From Bifidobacterium saguinibicoloris (GTDB taxonomy: Bacteria; Actinomycetota; Actinomycetes; Actinomycetales; Bifidobacteriaceae): DNA of 64,000 nucleotides. The DNA lies in assembly GCF_019331725.1 (NCBI RefSeq), contig NZ_JAHBBF010000008.1:1-64000 (forward strand), in the 5' to 3' direction. The notes under the pieces are model-generated. The model was not told the origin of the DNA. It worked only from the letters and a program-made list of their open reading frames with translations, and searched no databases. The translations under genes were made by a program, and so were the position numbers. Positions 17,311 to 25,204 of the stretch are shown one piece after another. Numbering within the stretch: the first letter of the stretch is position 1; the number at the start of each line of letters is the position of its first letter.

Positions 17311-17425
17311 GTCCGGTCCACGGCACGGTCCCGCGACCGTGCCCGTCCGGACGCTGACCCAAGCAATCGTCTCCGATAGCAACCACATCCTTGAGCCGCA
17401 GTCGTCATACACGGCTGCGGCTCAA
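17311..17425 (+). promoter_or_regulatory. Two hairpins in the pstS-pstC gap
   Basis: A long stem lies directly behind pstS (GTCCGG, then GGCACGGTC/GACCGTGCC, closing CCGGAC; 17311-17352). An 11-bp perfect stem TTGAGCCGCAG/CTGCGGCTCAA spans 17391-17425. They may act as partial terminators or 3' stabilisers that raise pstS over pstCAB. Confidence 0.55.
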
Positions 17426-17500
17426 GCCCGGTCAGCACCCGGACACCAGACCAGACCGCTTTCCGCTTCCCCAATTGCAACCCATCCATAAGGAGCATCC

Positions 17501-18454
17501 GTGAGTTCGCAAGACAAACCGGTGATGCAACCGGCCGGTGGCAAAACCGCCGACAAGGTGTTCAAGGGCGTGGCCTATGGCTGCGGCATCCTGATCCTCG
17601 TCGTCCTCGCCGCCGTGTTCCTCTTCCTGTTCTTCCGCGCGTTCCCGCTCATCGGCGGAGACCAGGCCAAGAACAGCGCCACCATCTCCAACTTCACGGG
17701 CGGCAAGACCGACAACTTCTGGGGCTACGTGCTCCCGCTGCTGTTCGGCACCGTCCTCGTCTCCATCCTCGCGCTGATCATCGCGTTCTTCATCTCCATC
17801 GGCATCGCGCTGTTCATCTCGCACTACGCGCCGAAGAAGGTCGCGACCGGACTGAGCTACGTGGTCGACCTGCTCGCCGCCATCCCCTCCGTCATCTACG
17901 GTCTGTGGGGCGGCCTGATCCTGGTGCCGGCCATCTACCCGTTCTGGAACTGGGTGGCCACCTACTTCGGCTGGATTCCGCTGTTCGCCGGCCCGGCCGC
18001 CAACCCGCAGCGCACCGTCGGCACCGTGGCGGTCGTCCTCGCCGTCATGATTCTGCCGATCATCACCTCCATGTCGCGTGACATCTTCCTCCAGACCCCG
18101 ACCCTCCAGCAGGAGGCCGCCTACGGTCTGGGCGCCACCAAGTGGGAGATGATCAAGCTCGCCGTCCTGCCGTTCGGCAAGTCCGGCATCGTGTCCGCCT
18201 CCATGCTGGCCCTCGGCCGTGCGCTCGGCGAGACCATGGCCGTGTTGATGATCCTGTCCCCAGGCCTCACCTACTCCGTCAAGCTCCTGCAGGCCTCGCA
18301 GAACCAGACCATCGCGGCGAACATCGCGGCCCAGTACCCCGAGGCCGACGAACTCGGCGTGTCCGCCCTGATCGGCACCGGTCTCATCCTGTTCCTCATC
18401 ACGTTCGTCGTGAACTTCATCGCCCGTAAGATCACCGAGAAAGCGAGTGTCTGA
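17501..18454 (+). CDS. pstC: Phosphate ABC transporter permease
   Basis: 317 residues with about six membrane helices. The first of two channel-forming permeases. The coupling loop QQEAAYGLGATKWEMIKLAVLPFGKSGIVSA and the GRALGETMAVLMI segment are typical of PstC. GTG 17501 is used with AAGGAG upstream. The TGA overlaps the pstA ATG by one base, indicating translational coupling. Confidence 0.94.
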   Translation: MSSQDKPVMQPAGGKTADKVFKGVAYGCGILILVVLAAVFLFLFFRAFPLIGGDQAKNSATISNFTGGKTDNFWGYVLPLLFGTVLVSILALIIAFFISIGIALFISHYAPKKVATGLSYVVDLLAAIPSVIYGLWGGLILVPAIYPFWNWVATYFGWIPLFAGPAANPQRTVGTVAVVLAVMILPIITSMSRDIFLQTPTLQQEAAYGLGATKWEMIKLAVLPFGKSGIVSASMLALGRALGETMAVLMILSPGLTYSVKLLQASQNQTIAANIAAQYPEADELGVSALIGTGLILFLITFVVNFIARKITEKASV

Positions 18455-19446
18455 TGGCTGAAGAAGCAAAGAAGAAGAACCTCGACGGCGCGCCCGTCAT
18501 CGACTTCGACAAGTTCCGTCCCACCCGCTCCTCCGAGAACGCCCGCAAGCGCAAGGACGTCTTCATGACCGGCCTCATCGGCCTGTCCTTCGTGATTGCC
18601 TGCATCCCGCTGGTGTCCGTGCTCTGGACCACCATCGTCAACGGTCTCAAGCGACTCAACATCAACTTCCTGACGTTCAACATGACCGGCGTGGTCGGCG
18701 GCAACCAGACCCCGTCCGGCGGCTACGGCGGCGTCCTGCACGCCATCATCGGCACGCTGGAGATCACCGGCGGCGCCATGGTCATCTCCATCCCGATCGG
18801 CATCATGTGCGCCGTGTACCTCGTCGAATACGCGCACGGCGGCAAGCTCGCGATGACGATCTCCCTGCTCGTCGACGTGATGAGCGGCATCCCGTCCATC
18901 GTGGCCGGCCTGTTCGCCTTCTCGATGTTCACCATCGTGTTCGGCCCGGGCACCATCAACGGCTTCGAAGGCTCCGTGGCATTGTCCCTGCTCATGCTGC
19001 CGACCGTCGTCAAGTCCTGCGAGGAGATGCTCAAGATCGTGCCGAACGACCTTCGCGAAGCCTCGCTGGCCCTCGGCGTCACCAAGCAGCGCACCATCTC
19101 CAAGATCGTGCTGCGCACCGCGCTGCCCGGCATCGTCTCCGGCTGCATCCTCGCCATCGCGCGAGTGATCGGCGAGACCGCCCCGCTGCTCATGACCGCA
19201 GGATACATCGCCTCCACCAACGTGAACCTGTTCTCCGGACAGATGACCACCCTCCCGGTGTTCGTCTACCAGGAGTACTCGAAGCTCAACGCGAACTGCC
19301 CGGTCAACGCCGACGCCACCTGCGTGCCCACCATCCCGATGGAACGCTCCTGGGCCGCCGCTCTCGTGCTGATCATCATCGTGCTGCTGCTCAACCTCAT
19401 CGGCCGCTGGGTCGCCAAGGTCTTCGCCGTGAAGAGCGAACGCTGA
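18454..19446 (+). CDS. pstA: Phosphate ABC transporter permease
   Basis: 330 residues with about six membrane helices. It partners PstC. Motifs are VVGGNQTPSGGYGGVLHAIIGTLEI, the coupling loop REASLALGVTKQRTISKIVLRTALPGIVSG and ARVIGETAPLLMTAGY. The start codon overlaps the pstC stop (TGATG). A cytosolic N-terminal extension of about 40 charged residues precedes the first helix. Confidence 0.94.
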   Translation: MAEEAKKKNLDGAPVIDFDKFRPTRSSENARKRKDVFMTGLIGLSFVIACIPLVSVLWTTIVNGLKRLNINFLTFNMTGVVGGNQTPSGGYGGVLHAIIGTLEITGGAMVISIPIGIMCAVYLVEYAHGGKLAMTISLLVDVMSGIPSIVAGLFAFSMFTIVFGPGTINGFEGSVALSLLMLPTVVKSCEEMLKIVPNDLREASLALGVTKQRTISKIVLRTALPGIVSGCILAIARVIGETAPLLMTAGYIASTNVNLFSGQMTTLPVFVYQEYSKLNANCPVNADATCVPTIPMERSWAAALVLIIIVLLLNLIGRWVAKVFAVKSER

Positions 19447-19518
19447 CGCCGGCCCGCAACATCGTTTCGTTCGGATTCGTTCGGATCTCAAGGATCTCAA
19501 GAAAATAAAGGAAACATC

Positions 19519-20298
19519 ATGGGACAACGTATTGACGTGAACCACGAGAACATCTACTACGGCGACTTCCTCGCCGTGGAGGATGTGAACATCAACATCG
19601 AGGCGAACAAGGTCACCGCCTTCATCGGCCCATCCGGCTGCGGCAAGTCCACCGTGCTGCGCACTCTGGACCGCATGCACGAGCTCATCCCCGGCGCGCA
19701 CGTCGAGGGCGAGGTGCTCCTCGAAGGCAAGAACCTGTACGACGCGGACGTGGACCCCGTGTCCGTCCGTCGTGACGTCGGCATGGTCTTCCAGCGCCCG
19801 AACCCGTTCCCGACCATGTCCATCCGTGAGAACGTGCTCGCCGGTGTGCGTCTGAACAACAAGCACATCAGCAAGTCCGACGCGGACGACCTCGTCGAGT
19901 GGGCACTGCGCGGCGCCAACCTCTGGAACGAGGTCAAGGACCGTCTCGACAACCCGGGCATCGGCCTGTCCGGCGGCCAGCAGCAGCGTCTGTGCATCGC
20001 ACGCGCCGTGGCCGTCCACCCGCAGGTCGTCCTCATGGACGAGCCGTGCTCCGCGCTCGACCCGATCTCCACGCTCGCCGTCGAGGACCTCATCAACGAG
20101 CTCAAGAGCGACTACACCATCGTGATCGTGACCCACAACATGCAGCAGGCCGCCCGTATCGCCGACTACACCGCCTTCTTCAACCTGAAGGCCGTGGGCC
20201 AGCCGGGCCACCTCGAGTACTTCGCGGACACCACCACGATGTTCAACAACCCGCAGAACGACGAGGCCGAGCGCTACATCTCCGGTCGCTTCGGCTGA
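19519..20298 (+). CDS. pstB: Phosphate ABC transporter ATP-binding protein
   Basis: 259 residues. Walker A is GPSGCGKST, the Q-loop is [10 protein letters not shown], the signature LSGGQQQR, Walker [13 protein letters not shown] and the switch His is in VTHNMQQA. These match PstB closely. It energises PstCA. It ends the operon at a terminator; phoU is not found next to it, so the signalling link to the kinase must be encoded elsewhere or be absent. Confidence 0.95.
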   Translation: MGQRIDVNHENIYYGDFLAVEDVNINIEANKVTAFIGPSGCGKSTVLRTLDRMHELIPGAHVEGEVLLEGKNLYDADVDPVSVRRDVGMVFQRPNPFPTMSIRENVLAGVRLNNKHISKSDADDLVEWALRGANLWNEVKDRLDNPGIGLSGGQQQRLCIARAVAVHPQVVLMDEPCSALDPISTLAVEDLINELKSDYTIVIVTHNMQQAARIADYTAFFNLKAVGQPGHLEYFADTTTMFNNPQNDEAERYISGRFG

Positions 20299-20336
20299 TC
20301 GCGCGACGGATTACGCCGTCCCTCTAACCCTGATGC

Positions 20337-20404
20337 GGAGCCCCGCACCGGATGCTGTTGCCAGTATCGTTGGCCAGTATCCGGTGTGGGGCTTCCGTCG
20401 TTTT
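20337..20404 (+). terminator. pstSCAB terminator
   Basis: Arms GGAGCCCCGCACCGGAT (20337-20353) and ATCCGGTGTGGGGCTTCC (20379-20396) pair almost fully around a 25-nt loop, followed by GTCGTTTT. Confidence 0.85.
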
Positions 20405-20675
20405 CCGGGTGGTTTTCGGCTCCGGGGAAGCGGTCCGTCATTGGTTGGTCCGATTGCTTCGCTAACTGGTCTCTCCGCGAAGCGGTTCGGTATGGGGGTG
20501 ACTGACTGTTTCGCTGACGACCTTCTCCGTGAATCATCCTGTCGACTTTGTGACCGGTTGTTTCGCCGAGACGCTTAACCGCAGCGAACCGTCCTCGCTT
20601 CCTGCGCTTCCGTTGCCCCCGGCCGCGCTTTCGGTGCCTCCGGTCGCACCTCAGGCCGAGCTTCCGGATACGAAG
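20405..20675. other. Intergenic spacer between pstB and the purine permease
   Basis: About 270 bp between two terminators, noticeably less GC-rich than its surroundings. Short open frames here have no SD and unconvincing composition. No recognised RNA or repeat was seen. Confidence 0.4.
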
Positions 20676-20726
20676 AACCCCATCCGCCATGCGCAGCCCG
20701 GAGGCTGAGCACAACGGATGGGGGTT
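20676..20726 (-). terminator. Terminator of the purine permease gene
   Basis: Arms AACCCCATCCG (20676-20686) and CGGATGGGGGTT (20715-20726) enclose an inner stem CAGCC/GGCTG. Read on the minus strand it lies about 100 nt behind the permease stop. Confidence 0.65.
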
Positions 20727-20825
20727 GCAGGACTTACATGTGTCGGTCATGTGCCGGTCATGCGCTTATCGGCCACACGGCCACACGGCCAAACCACACA
20801 GCCAACAGCCACGCGCCCGTAGGAA

Positions 20826-22220
20826 CTACAGGATCGCCATGCACACGAAGTCGATGATGAACAGCAGCGCCACGATCCAGATGATCGGGTGGACCTCCTT
20901 GGCCTTGCCCTTGCAGGTCTTCACGATGCAGTACGCGATGAAGCCGCCGGCGATGCCGTAGGAAATGGAGTAGGAGAACGCCATGAACGCGGTGGCGAAG
21001 AACGCTGGGATGGCCGCGGAGATGTCGGTCCAGTCGACCTCCTTGAGGGAGGCGGCCATCATGCAGCCGACGATCACCAGCACGCCTGCGGTCGCGGCGG
21101 ACGGCACGGCGGAGATGACCGGCGCGAAGAAGATGGACAGCGCGAAGCAGATGGACACGACCACGGAGGTCAGGCCGGTGCGGCCGCCCGCCGCGATGCC
21201 CGCGGAGGACTCCACGTACGTGGTGGTGTTCGAGGTGCCGCAGATGGCGCCGATGGAGGTGGCGATCGAATCGGCGAACAGGGCGCGGTCCATCTTGGAG
21301 GAGAAGCCGGAGCCGTTCTCCAGCGCCTTCTCGTCCTCGAGGGAGAAGATGCCGGTGCGGCGGCCGGTGCCGAGGAACGTGCCGAGCGTGTCGAACGTGT
21401 CGGACATGGAGAACGCGAAGATCGTGACGATCACGAGCGGCAGCCTGCTCAGATCGGAGAACAGCGCCGGGAAGCCTGCCGGCGTGAAGATCGCGCCGAA
21501 CGTGGTGGGCAGTTCGGAGAACGTCTGGGACAGGGACTGCGAGGAGCCGAAGTTGGTCACGCCGAACGGGATGCCCGCGATGGTGGTGATGATGATGGCG
21601 AGCAGCATGCCGCCCTTGACCTTCATCACGGTGAACACGATGGCGAGCAGCAGGCCGATGAGGAACACCCACAGCACCGGGGTGTTGAACGTGGCGAGAC
21701 CCGGCGTGGCGGCGGTGGCGAGGCCCTTGCCGGCGGCCTTCGCGTCCTTCGGGGTGAAGGTGATGAGGCCGACGTTGAGCATGCCCACGTACGCGACGAA
21801 CAGGCCGATGCCGCCGCCGATCGCCTGCTGCAGCTGCTCCGGAATGGCCATGATGATCATCTTGCGGATCTTGGTGACGGTGATGAGGATGTTGATGAGA
21901 CCGCACAGGAACACCATGCACATCGTCTCCTGCCAGGTGAAGCCGAGGCCGAAGCAGACGGTGTAGGTGAAGAACGCGTTGAGGCCCATGCCGGCGGCCT
22001 GGGCGTACGGCACGTTGGCGAACAGGCCCATGACGAGCGTGCCGATGATGGCCGCGATGATGGTGGCGAGGAAGACGCCGCCCCACGGCATGCCGGTCTG
22101 GCTCAGGATCTGCGGGTTGACGACGATGATGTACGCCATCGCGAAGAACGTGGTCAGACCGGCCAGGATTTCGGTCGAGGCCGTCGTGCCGTTCTCCTTG
22201 AGATGGAAGAACTTCTCCAT
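20826..22220 (-). CDS. NCS2-family purine permease (AzgA/GhxP-like)
   Basis: 464 residues with 12-14 membrane helices. The AzgA-type NCS2 signatures are STEILAGLTTFFAMAYIIVVNPQIL at the N-terminus, AAGMGLNAFFTYTV, QLQQAIGGGIGLF, and NTTTYVESSAGIAAGGRTGLTSVVV. These transporters import hypoxanthine, guanine or adenine with protons. The SD AAGGAAAGAAGAG precedes the ATG. The gene is monocistronic on the minus strand with a long GC-rich 5' leader. Confidence 0.9.
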   Translation of the reverse strand: MEKFFHLKENGTTASTEILAGLTTFFAMAYIIVVNPQILSQTGMPWGGVFLATIIAAIIGTLVMGLFANVPYAQAAGMGLNAFFTYTVCFGLGFTWQETMCMVFLCGLINILITVTKIRKMIIMAIPEQLQQAIGGGIGLFVAYVGMLNVGLITFTPKDAKAAGKGLATAATPGLATFNTPVLWVFLIGLLLAIVFTVMKVKGGMLLAIIITTIAGIPFGVTNFGSSQSLSQTFSELPTTFGAIFTPAGFPALFSDLSRLPLVIVTIFAFSMSDTFDTLGTFLGTGRRTGIFSLEDEKALENGSGFSSKMDRALFADSIATSIGAICGTSNTTTYVESSAGIAAGGRTGLTSVVVSICFALSIFFAPVISAVPSAATAGVLVIVGCMMAASLKEVDWTDISAAIPAFFATAFMAFSYSISYGIAGGFIAYCIVKTCKGKAKEVHPIIWIVALLFIIDFVCMAIL

Positions 22221-22408
22221 TTTCTCTTCTTTCCTTAATTCCTTGGGTTGTGTGGGAACCGTCCGCCGCGGTCGCGTTCGCGCTGTCGCGGTGGCCCGGT
22301 CCCGGCGAGGATCGCGACTCGCCCCGGCCCCCGTGCGTCGTGCGCGTCGACCGTTTCGTCGACGGACGCGCCCGCATGCGCGGCCGGTGGGAACCGTCGC
22401 CGATTATA
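22221..22408 (-). promoter_or_regulatory. Promoter and long leader of the purine permease
   Basis: On the minus strand a perfect TATAAT lies at 22408-22403, giving a leader of about 175 nt. The leader contains GTCGAC/GTCGAC and other stems and is bounded by two copies of a GTGGGAACCGTC dodecamer (plus-strand 22249-22260 and 22387-22398 approximately). It does not match the purine riboswitch consensus I know. Confidence 0.5.
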
Positions 22409-22572
22409 TCGCGGGCGTATTGCGCCGCCTGCCCCGGCCATGGCTAGACTGTCCGTTGGAAACGGTCGGACGGCGGCCGTGCGGGGATCCGCCTGTGGTG
22501 GCGGACGTCGGCGGACGCCGTCGGATGGCCGATGACGATGGTTGACGACGGATGACGATGGAAGGGGAACAG

Positions 22573-23439
22573 ATGGGCAGGCAGCCGGTCGAGGTGTCGA
22601 TCCGCGCGTGGAAGAAGAACGTAGTGAAGCCAGGGCGGGAGCGCGGTCGCGTGCTGCTCATGCCCGGCACGGGGTACAACTGCGACCGTCCGTTGCTGTA
22701 TTGGTCGGCGCAGGCTTTGGTGGAGTCCGGTTGGCGGATCGACCGTATGAACGTCGCGAACGCGTCCGACGACCTGTCCACCGTGATTCCCGTCATCAAC
22801 GAGGCGATCGACGGTTGGGTCGCGTCCGTCCGCGCCGCGTACGCCGCGTCCCTCGCGTCCGATTCTGTAGGAACGGATGTTGCGGCGACCGGTGAGGCTC
22901 GCGTTTCGTCCGTTTCTGTAGGAACGGATGCGATGATGCCGCCCCGTTCGCCGCGTCTGCTACTCATCGGCAAGTCGCTGACGACGATGACGTATCCGCA
23001 TGTCGCCACGCGGTACGGTCTGCCGTTCGTCCTGCTCACGCCGGTCCTGCATCATGCCGATTTCGATCCGTCGGCGCGCGTGATTCCGGTGCCGCGGGTG
23101 GGCGACGACATCATCGCCGAGTCCGACGCCCCGTCCGTCGACGTCGCCAAGGCGGTGCTTGCGGCCGACTCCTCCGGCGTTGCGTCCGATGCTCTCGCGA
23201 TGGGCGAGGCGGAGCTTGAGCGGTGGCGCGTCTCCCGTTACCCGGGGCCGGCTCCGTTGGTGTGCGCCGGTACGGCCGATCCGTTCTACGATCGCGTCCG
23301 CGCCAATGCGCTGACCCCGCACGTTCATGAGTATCCGGATGCAAACCATTCGATCGAGGTGCCTGGGCATTGGCGTCGTTCCCTCGACTATCTCAAGGAG
23401 GTCGCCGCCTCCGTCGCCCAGTACGCCGCGACCATCTAG
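22573..23439 (+). CDS. Alpha/beta hydrolase-fold protein with in-frame 51-bp repeats
   Basis: 288 residues. An alpha/beta hydrolase fold is suggested by VLLMPGTGYNCDRPLLYW, the nucleophile-elbow-like IGKSLTT, an acidic residue in AGTADPFYD and a late His in DANHSIEVPGHW. The substrate is unknown. ATG 22573 is preferred (GGAAGGGGAA upstream) over ATG 22552. Two 51-bp repeat units (cores at 22858-22877 and 22909-22928) are translated in frame as SDSVGTD and SVSVGTD with Ala/Gly-rich linkers at about residues 96-120. They look like an insertion in a surface loop. Five further units lie directly downstream. Confidence 0.7.
   Translation: MGRQPVEVSIRAWKKNVVKPGRERGRVLLMPGTGYNCDRPLLYWSAQALVESGWRIDRMNVANASDDLSTVIPVINEAIDGWVASVRAAYAASLASDSVGTDVAATGEARVSSVSVGTDAMMPPRSPRLLLIGKSLTTMTYPHVATRYGLPFVLLTPVLHHADFDPSARVIPVPRVGDDIIAESDAPSVDVAKAVLAADSSGVASDALAMGEAELERWRVSRYPGPAPLVCAGTADPFYDRVRANALTPHVHEYPDANHSIEVPGHWRRSLDYLKEVAASVAQYAATI
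22858..22928 (+). repeat. 51-bp repeat, two in-frame units inside a gene
   Basis: Cores TCCGATTCTGTAGGAACGGA (22858-22877) and TCCGTTTCTGTAGGAACGGA (22909-22928) are 51 bp apart. They belong to the family seen at 23467, 45240 and 57418. Confidence 0.85.
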
Positions 23440-23466
23440 CATCCGTTCGGTGAGGCGTGTGTCGCG

Positions 23467-23690
23467 TCCGTTTCTATAGGAACGGGTGCTGCGGGGTCCG
23501 GTGGGGCCCGTGTTTCGTCCGATTCTGTAGGAACGGGTGCTGCGGGGTCCGGTGAGCTCCCTGTTTCGTCCGATTCTGTAGGAACGGATGTTGCGACGGC
23601 CGGTGGGGCCCGTGTTGCGTCCGATTCTGTAGGAACGGATGTTGCGACGGCTGGTCAGGCGCATGTTTCGTCCGTTTCTATAGGAACGGA
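23467..23690 (+). repeat. 51-bp palindromic tandem repeat array, five units
   Basis: Near-palindromic cores start at 23467, 23518, 23569, 23620 and 23671, exactly 51 bp apart. Intervening 31-bp segments are similar (about TGTTGCGACGGCCGGTGGGG, ending TTTCG or TTGCG). Each core can form an 8-bp stem with a 4-nt loop. The array starts 28 bp after the hydrolase stop. Confidence 0.92.
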
Positions 23691-23749
23691 TGTTGCGGCG
23701 TGCGACACGCCGCGTCCATATATGTCCGCAACCCCACGTAACTTGTCCA

Positions 23750-23895
23750 CTCGTAAACCACAGACCGTTGGTTGGGGCGTTTACGCGCCCTCGAAGTTTG
23801 GTTCGCCAGGCCAGCGCAGGTTGAGAGATATAAGCCCGCTTGCGGGCAGCCGGAAACGGCCTTATGTTGCTCTGCCTGTGCGCAGGGCTTTTTTA
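23750..23895 (+). promoter_or_regulatory. L10 ribosomal protein leader with attenuator
   Basis: The sequence AACCACAGACCGTTGGTT closed by CGTAAAC/GTTTACG is the L10(L12)4-binding leader known upstream of rplJ. A terminator-like stem GCTCTGC/GCAGGGC with a run of T follows at 23869-23894. It should couple rplJL synthesis to free L10. Confidence 0.75.
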
Positions 23896-23950
23896 TTGCC
23901 CGGCCGTGCGGATCCGACCTCAGCCAATGATCGACTTAGGAAGGAACGCC

Positions 23951-24472
23951 ATGAAGAGGCCCGAAAAGGAAGCGGTGGTTGCCCAGCTTACGGCTCAGTT
24001 CCGTGACGCTGACGCGATCTACCTCACCGAGTACCGCGGGCTTACCGTTCCGCAGGTCGCCGATCTGCGCGAAAAGCTAGGCCGCGATACTTCCTACACT
24101 GTGGCTAAGAACACGCTGGCACGCATCGCCGCCAAGGAAGCGGGCATCGAGGGTCTCGACGAGATCCTTTCCGGCCCGACCGCCATCACCTTCGTGAAGG
24201 GCGACTTCATCGAGGCTGCGAAGACCATCCGTGACTTCGCCAAGACCAACAAAGCCCTCATCGTCAAGGGCGGCTATGCCGATGGCACCGTCTACGACGC
24301 CGAAGGCGCCCAGAAGCTGGCGGACCTCAAGTCCCGCCCGCAGCTGCTTGCCGAGTTCGCCGGCGACATCAAGGCCACGATGTCCAAGGCCGCGTACCTG
24401 TTCAACGCCCTGCCGACCAAGGCCGTGCGTACGATCGATGCGCTGCGCGAGAAGCAGGAGAAGGCCGCCTGA
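23951..24472 (+). CDS. rplJ: 50S ribosomal protein L10
   Basis: 173 residues. L10 forms the base of the ribosomal stalk and binds 23S rRNA and L7/L12 dimers. The sequence MKRPEKEAVVAQLTAQFRDA, YRGLTVPQVADLREKL and KNTLARIAAKEAG are typical. ATG 23951 follows AGGAAGGAA; an in-frame ATG at 23840 lies in the leader. The C-terminal helix carrying L7/L12 sites is complete. It is co-transcribed with rplL, 123 bp downstream. Confidence 0.96.
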   Translation: MKRPEKEAVVAQLTAQFRDADAIYLTEYRGLTVPQVADLREKLGRDTSYTVAKNTLARIAAKEAGIEGLDEILSGPTAITFVKGDFIEAAKTIRDFAKTNKALIVKGGYADGTVYDAEGAQKLADLKSRPQLLAEFAGDIKATMSKAAYLFNALPTKAVRTIDALREKQEKAA

Positions 24473-24595
24473 TTGTGGGACGCGCCTTCGGGCTCGTCGC
24501 ATGATGATTGGTCACAATTAAAAAGAAACCAAATGTCAGGGGACGGAATACCTCTTCGACTTTAGATCCGTCTCCATTATGGAAAGGAAGCCATT

Positions 24596-24976
24596 ATGGC
24601 TAAGTTCACCCAGGATGAGCTGCTGGAAGCCTTCGGTGAGATGACCCTCGTCGAGCTCTCCGAGTTCGTGAAGGCCTTCGAGGAGAAGTTCGACGTCGAG
24701 GCTGCCGCTCCGGCCGCCGTCGCCGTTGCCGCTGCTCCGGCCGCCGCCGCTGAGGAAGAGGAGAAGACCGAGTTCGACGTCGTCCTCTCCGCCGTCGGCG
24801 ACAAGAAGATCCAGGTCATCAAGGCCGTCAAGGCCATCACCGGTGCCGGCCTGGCCGACGCCAAGGGCATGGTGGACGGCGCTCCGACCACCATCCTCGA
24901 GAAGGCCAAGAAGGAAGACGCCGAGAAGGCCAAGTCCCAGCTCGAAGAGGCTGGCGCCACCGTCGAGCTCAAGTGA
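24596..24976 (+). CDS. rplL: 50S ribosomal protein L7/L12
   Basis: 126 residues. The N-terminal dimerisation domain ([29 protein letters not shown]) and the Ala-rich hinge are followed by the factor-binding domain [49 protein letters not shown] precedes ATG 24596. The gene ends the rplJL operon at a strong terminator. Confidence 0.97.
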   Translation: MAKFTQDELLEAFGEMTLVELSEFVKAFEEKFDVEAAAPAAVAVAAAPAAAAEEEEKTEFDVVLSAVGDKKIQVIKAVKAITGAGLADAKGMVDGAPTTILEKAKKEDAEKAKSQLEEAGATVELK

Positions 24977-25023
24977 TTCGTGCGGCTTGAAGCCGCGTTT
25001 CACGCTCGATATCAGCGTTGTGG

Positions 25024-25060
25024 AAACCCCGCTCCTGCATATGCAGGGCGGGGTTTTCCC
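25024..25060 (+). terminator. rplJL terminator
   Basis: Stem AAACCCCGC-T-CCTGCAT / ATGCAGG-GCGGGGTTT followed by TCCC. Confidence 0.88.
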
Positions 25061-25204
25061 GTATCGTGCGCCGCCTTCGCGTCCCGGCTCGCCGGCCGCG
25101 CAGAGATTCTGTCAATGCGCACGCCGATAATGCGGTGAAATGGGCGCCATCATGACACAATAAGAAATAGTGTGTGAACGGCGAGACTCGGAAAGGACGA
25201 CGCG

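Noticed and set aside
20333-20578. 81-codon ORF behind pstB
   Set aside because: It begins inside the pstB terminator, has no SD and has unconvincing composition.
20826-22238. Plus-strand 449-codon ORF opposite the purine permease
   Set aside because: Asp/Gly/His/Arg-rich shadow of the permease gene, which itself shows clear NCS2 motifs and membrane helices.
22221-22408. Purine riboswitch in the permease leader
   Set aside because: The conserved loop-loop and junction bases of the purine aptamer could not be found; only generic GC-rich stems are visible.
22858-23690. CRISPR array (20-bp palindromic repeat with 31-bp spacers)
   Set aside because: The spacers are similar to each other, the repeats degenerate continuously, one part lies inside a gene, and no cas gene is present. 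It is a tandem repeat.
23722-24006. 94-codon ORF upstream of rplJ
   Set aside because: It covers the L10 leader and the rplJ start in another frame; the leader RNA explains the sequence.
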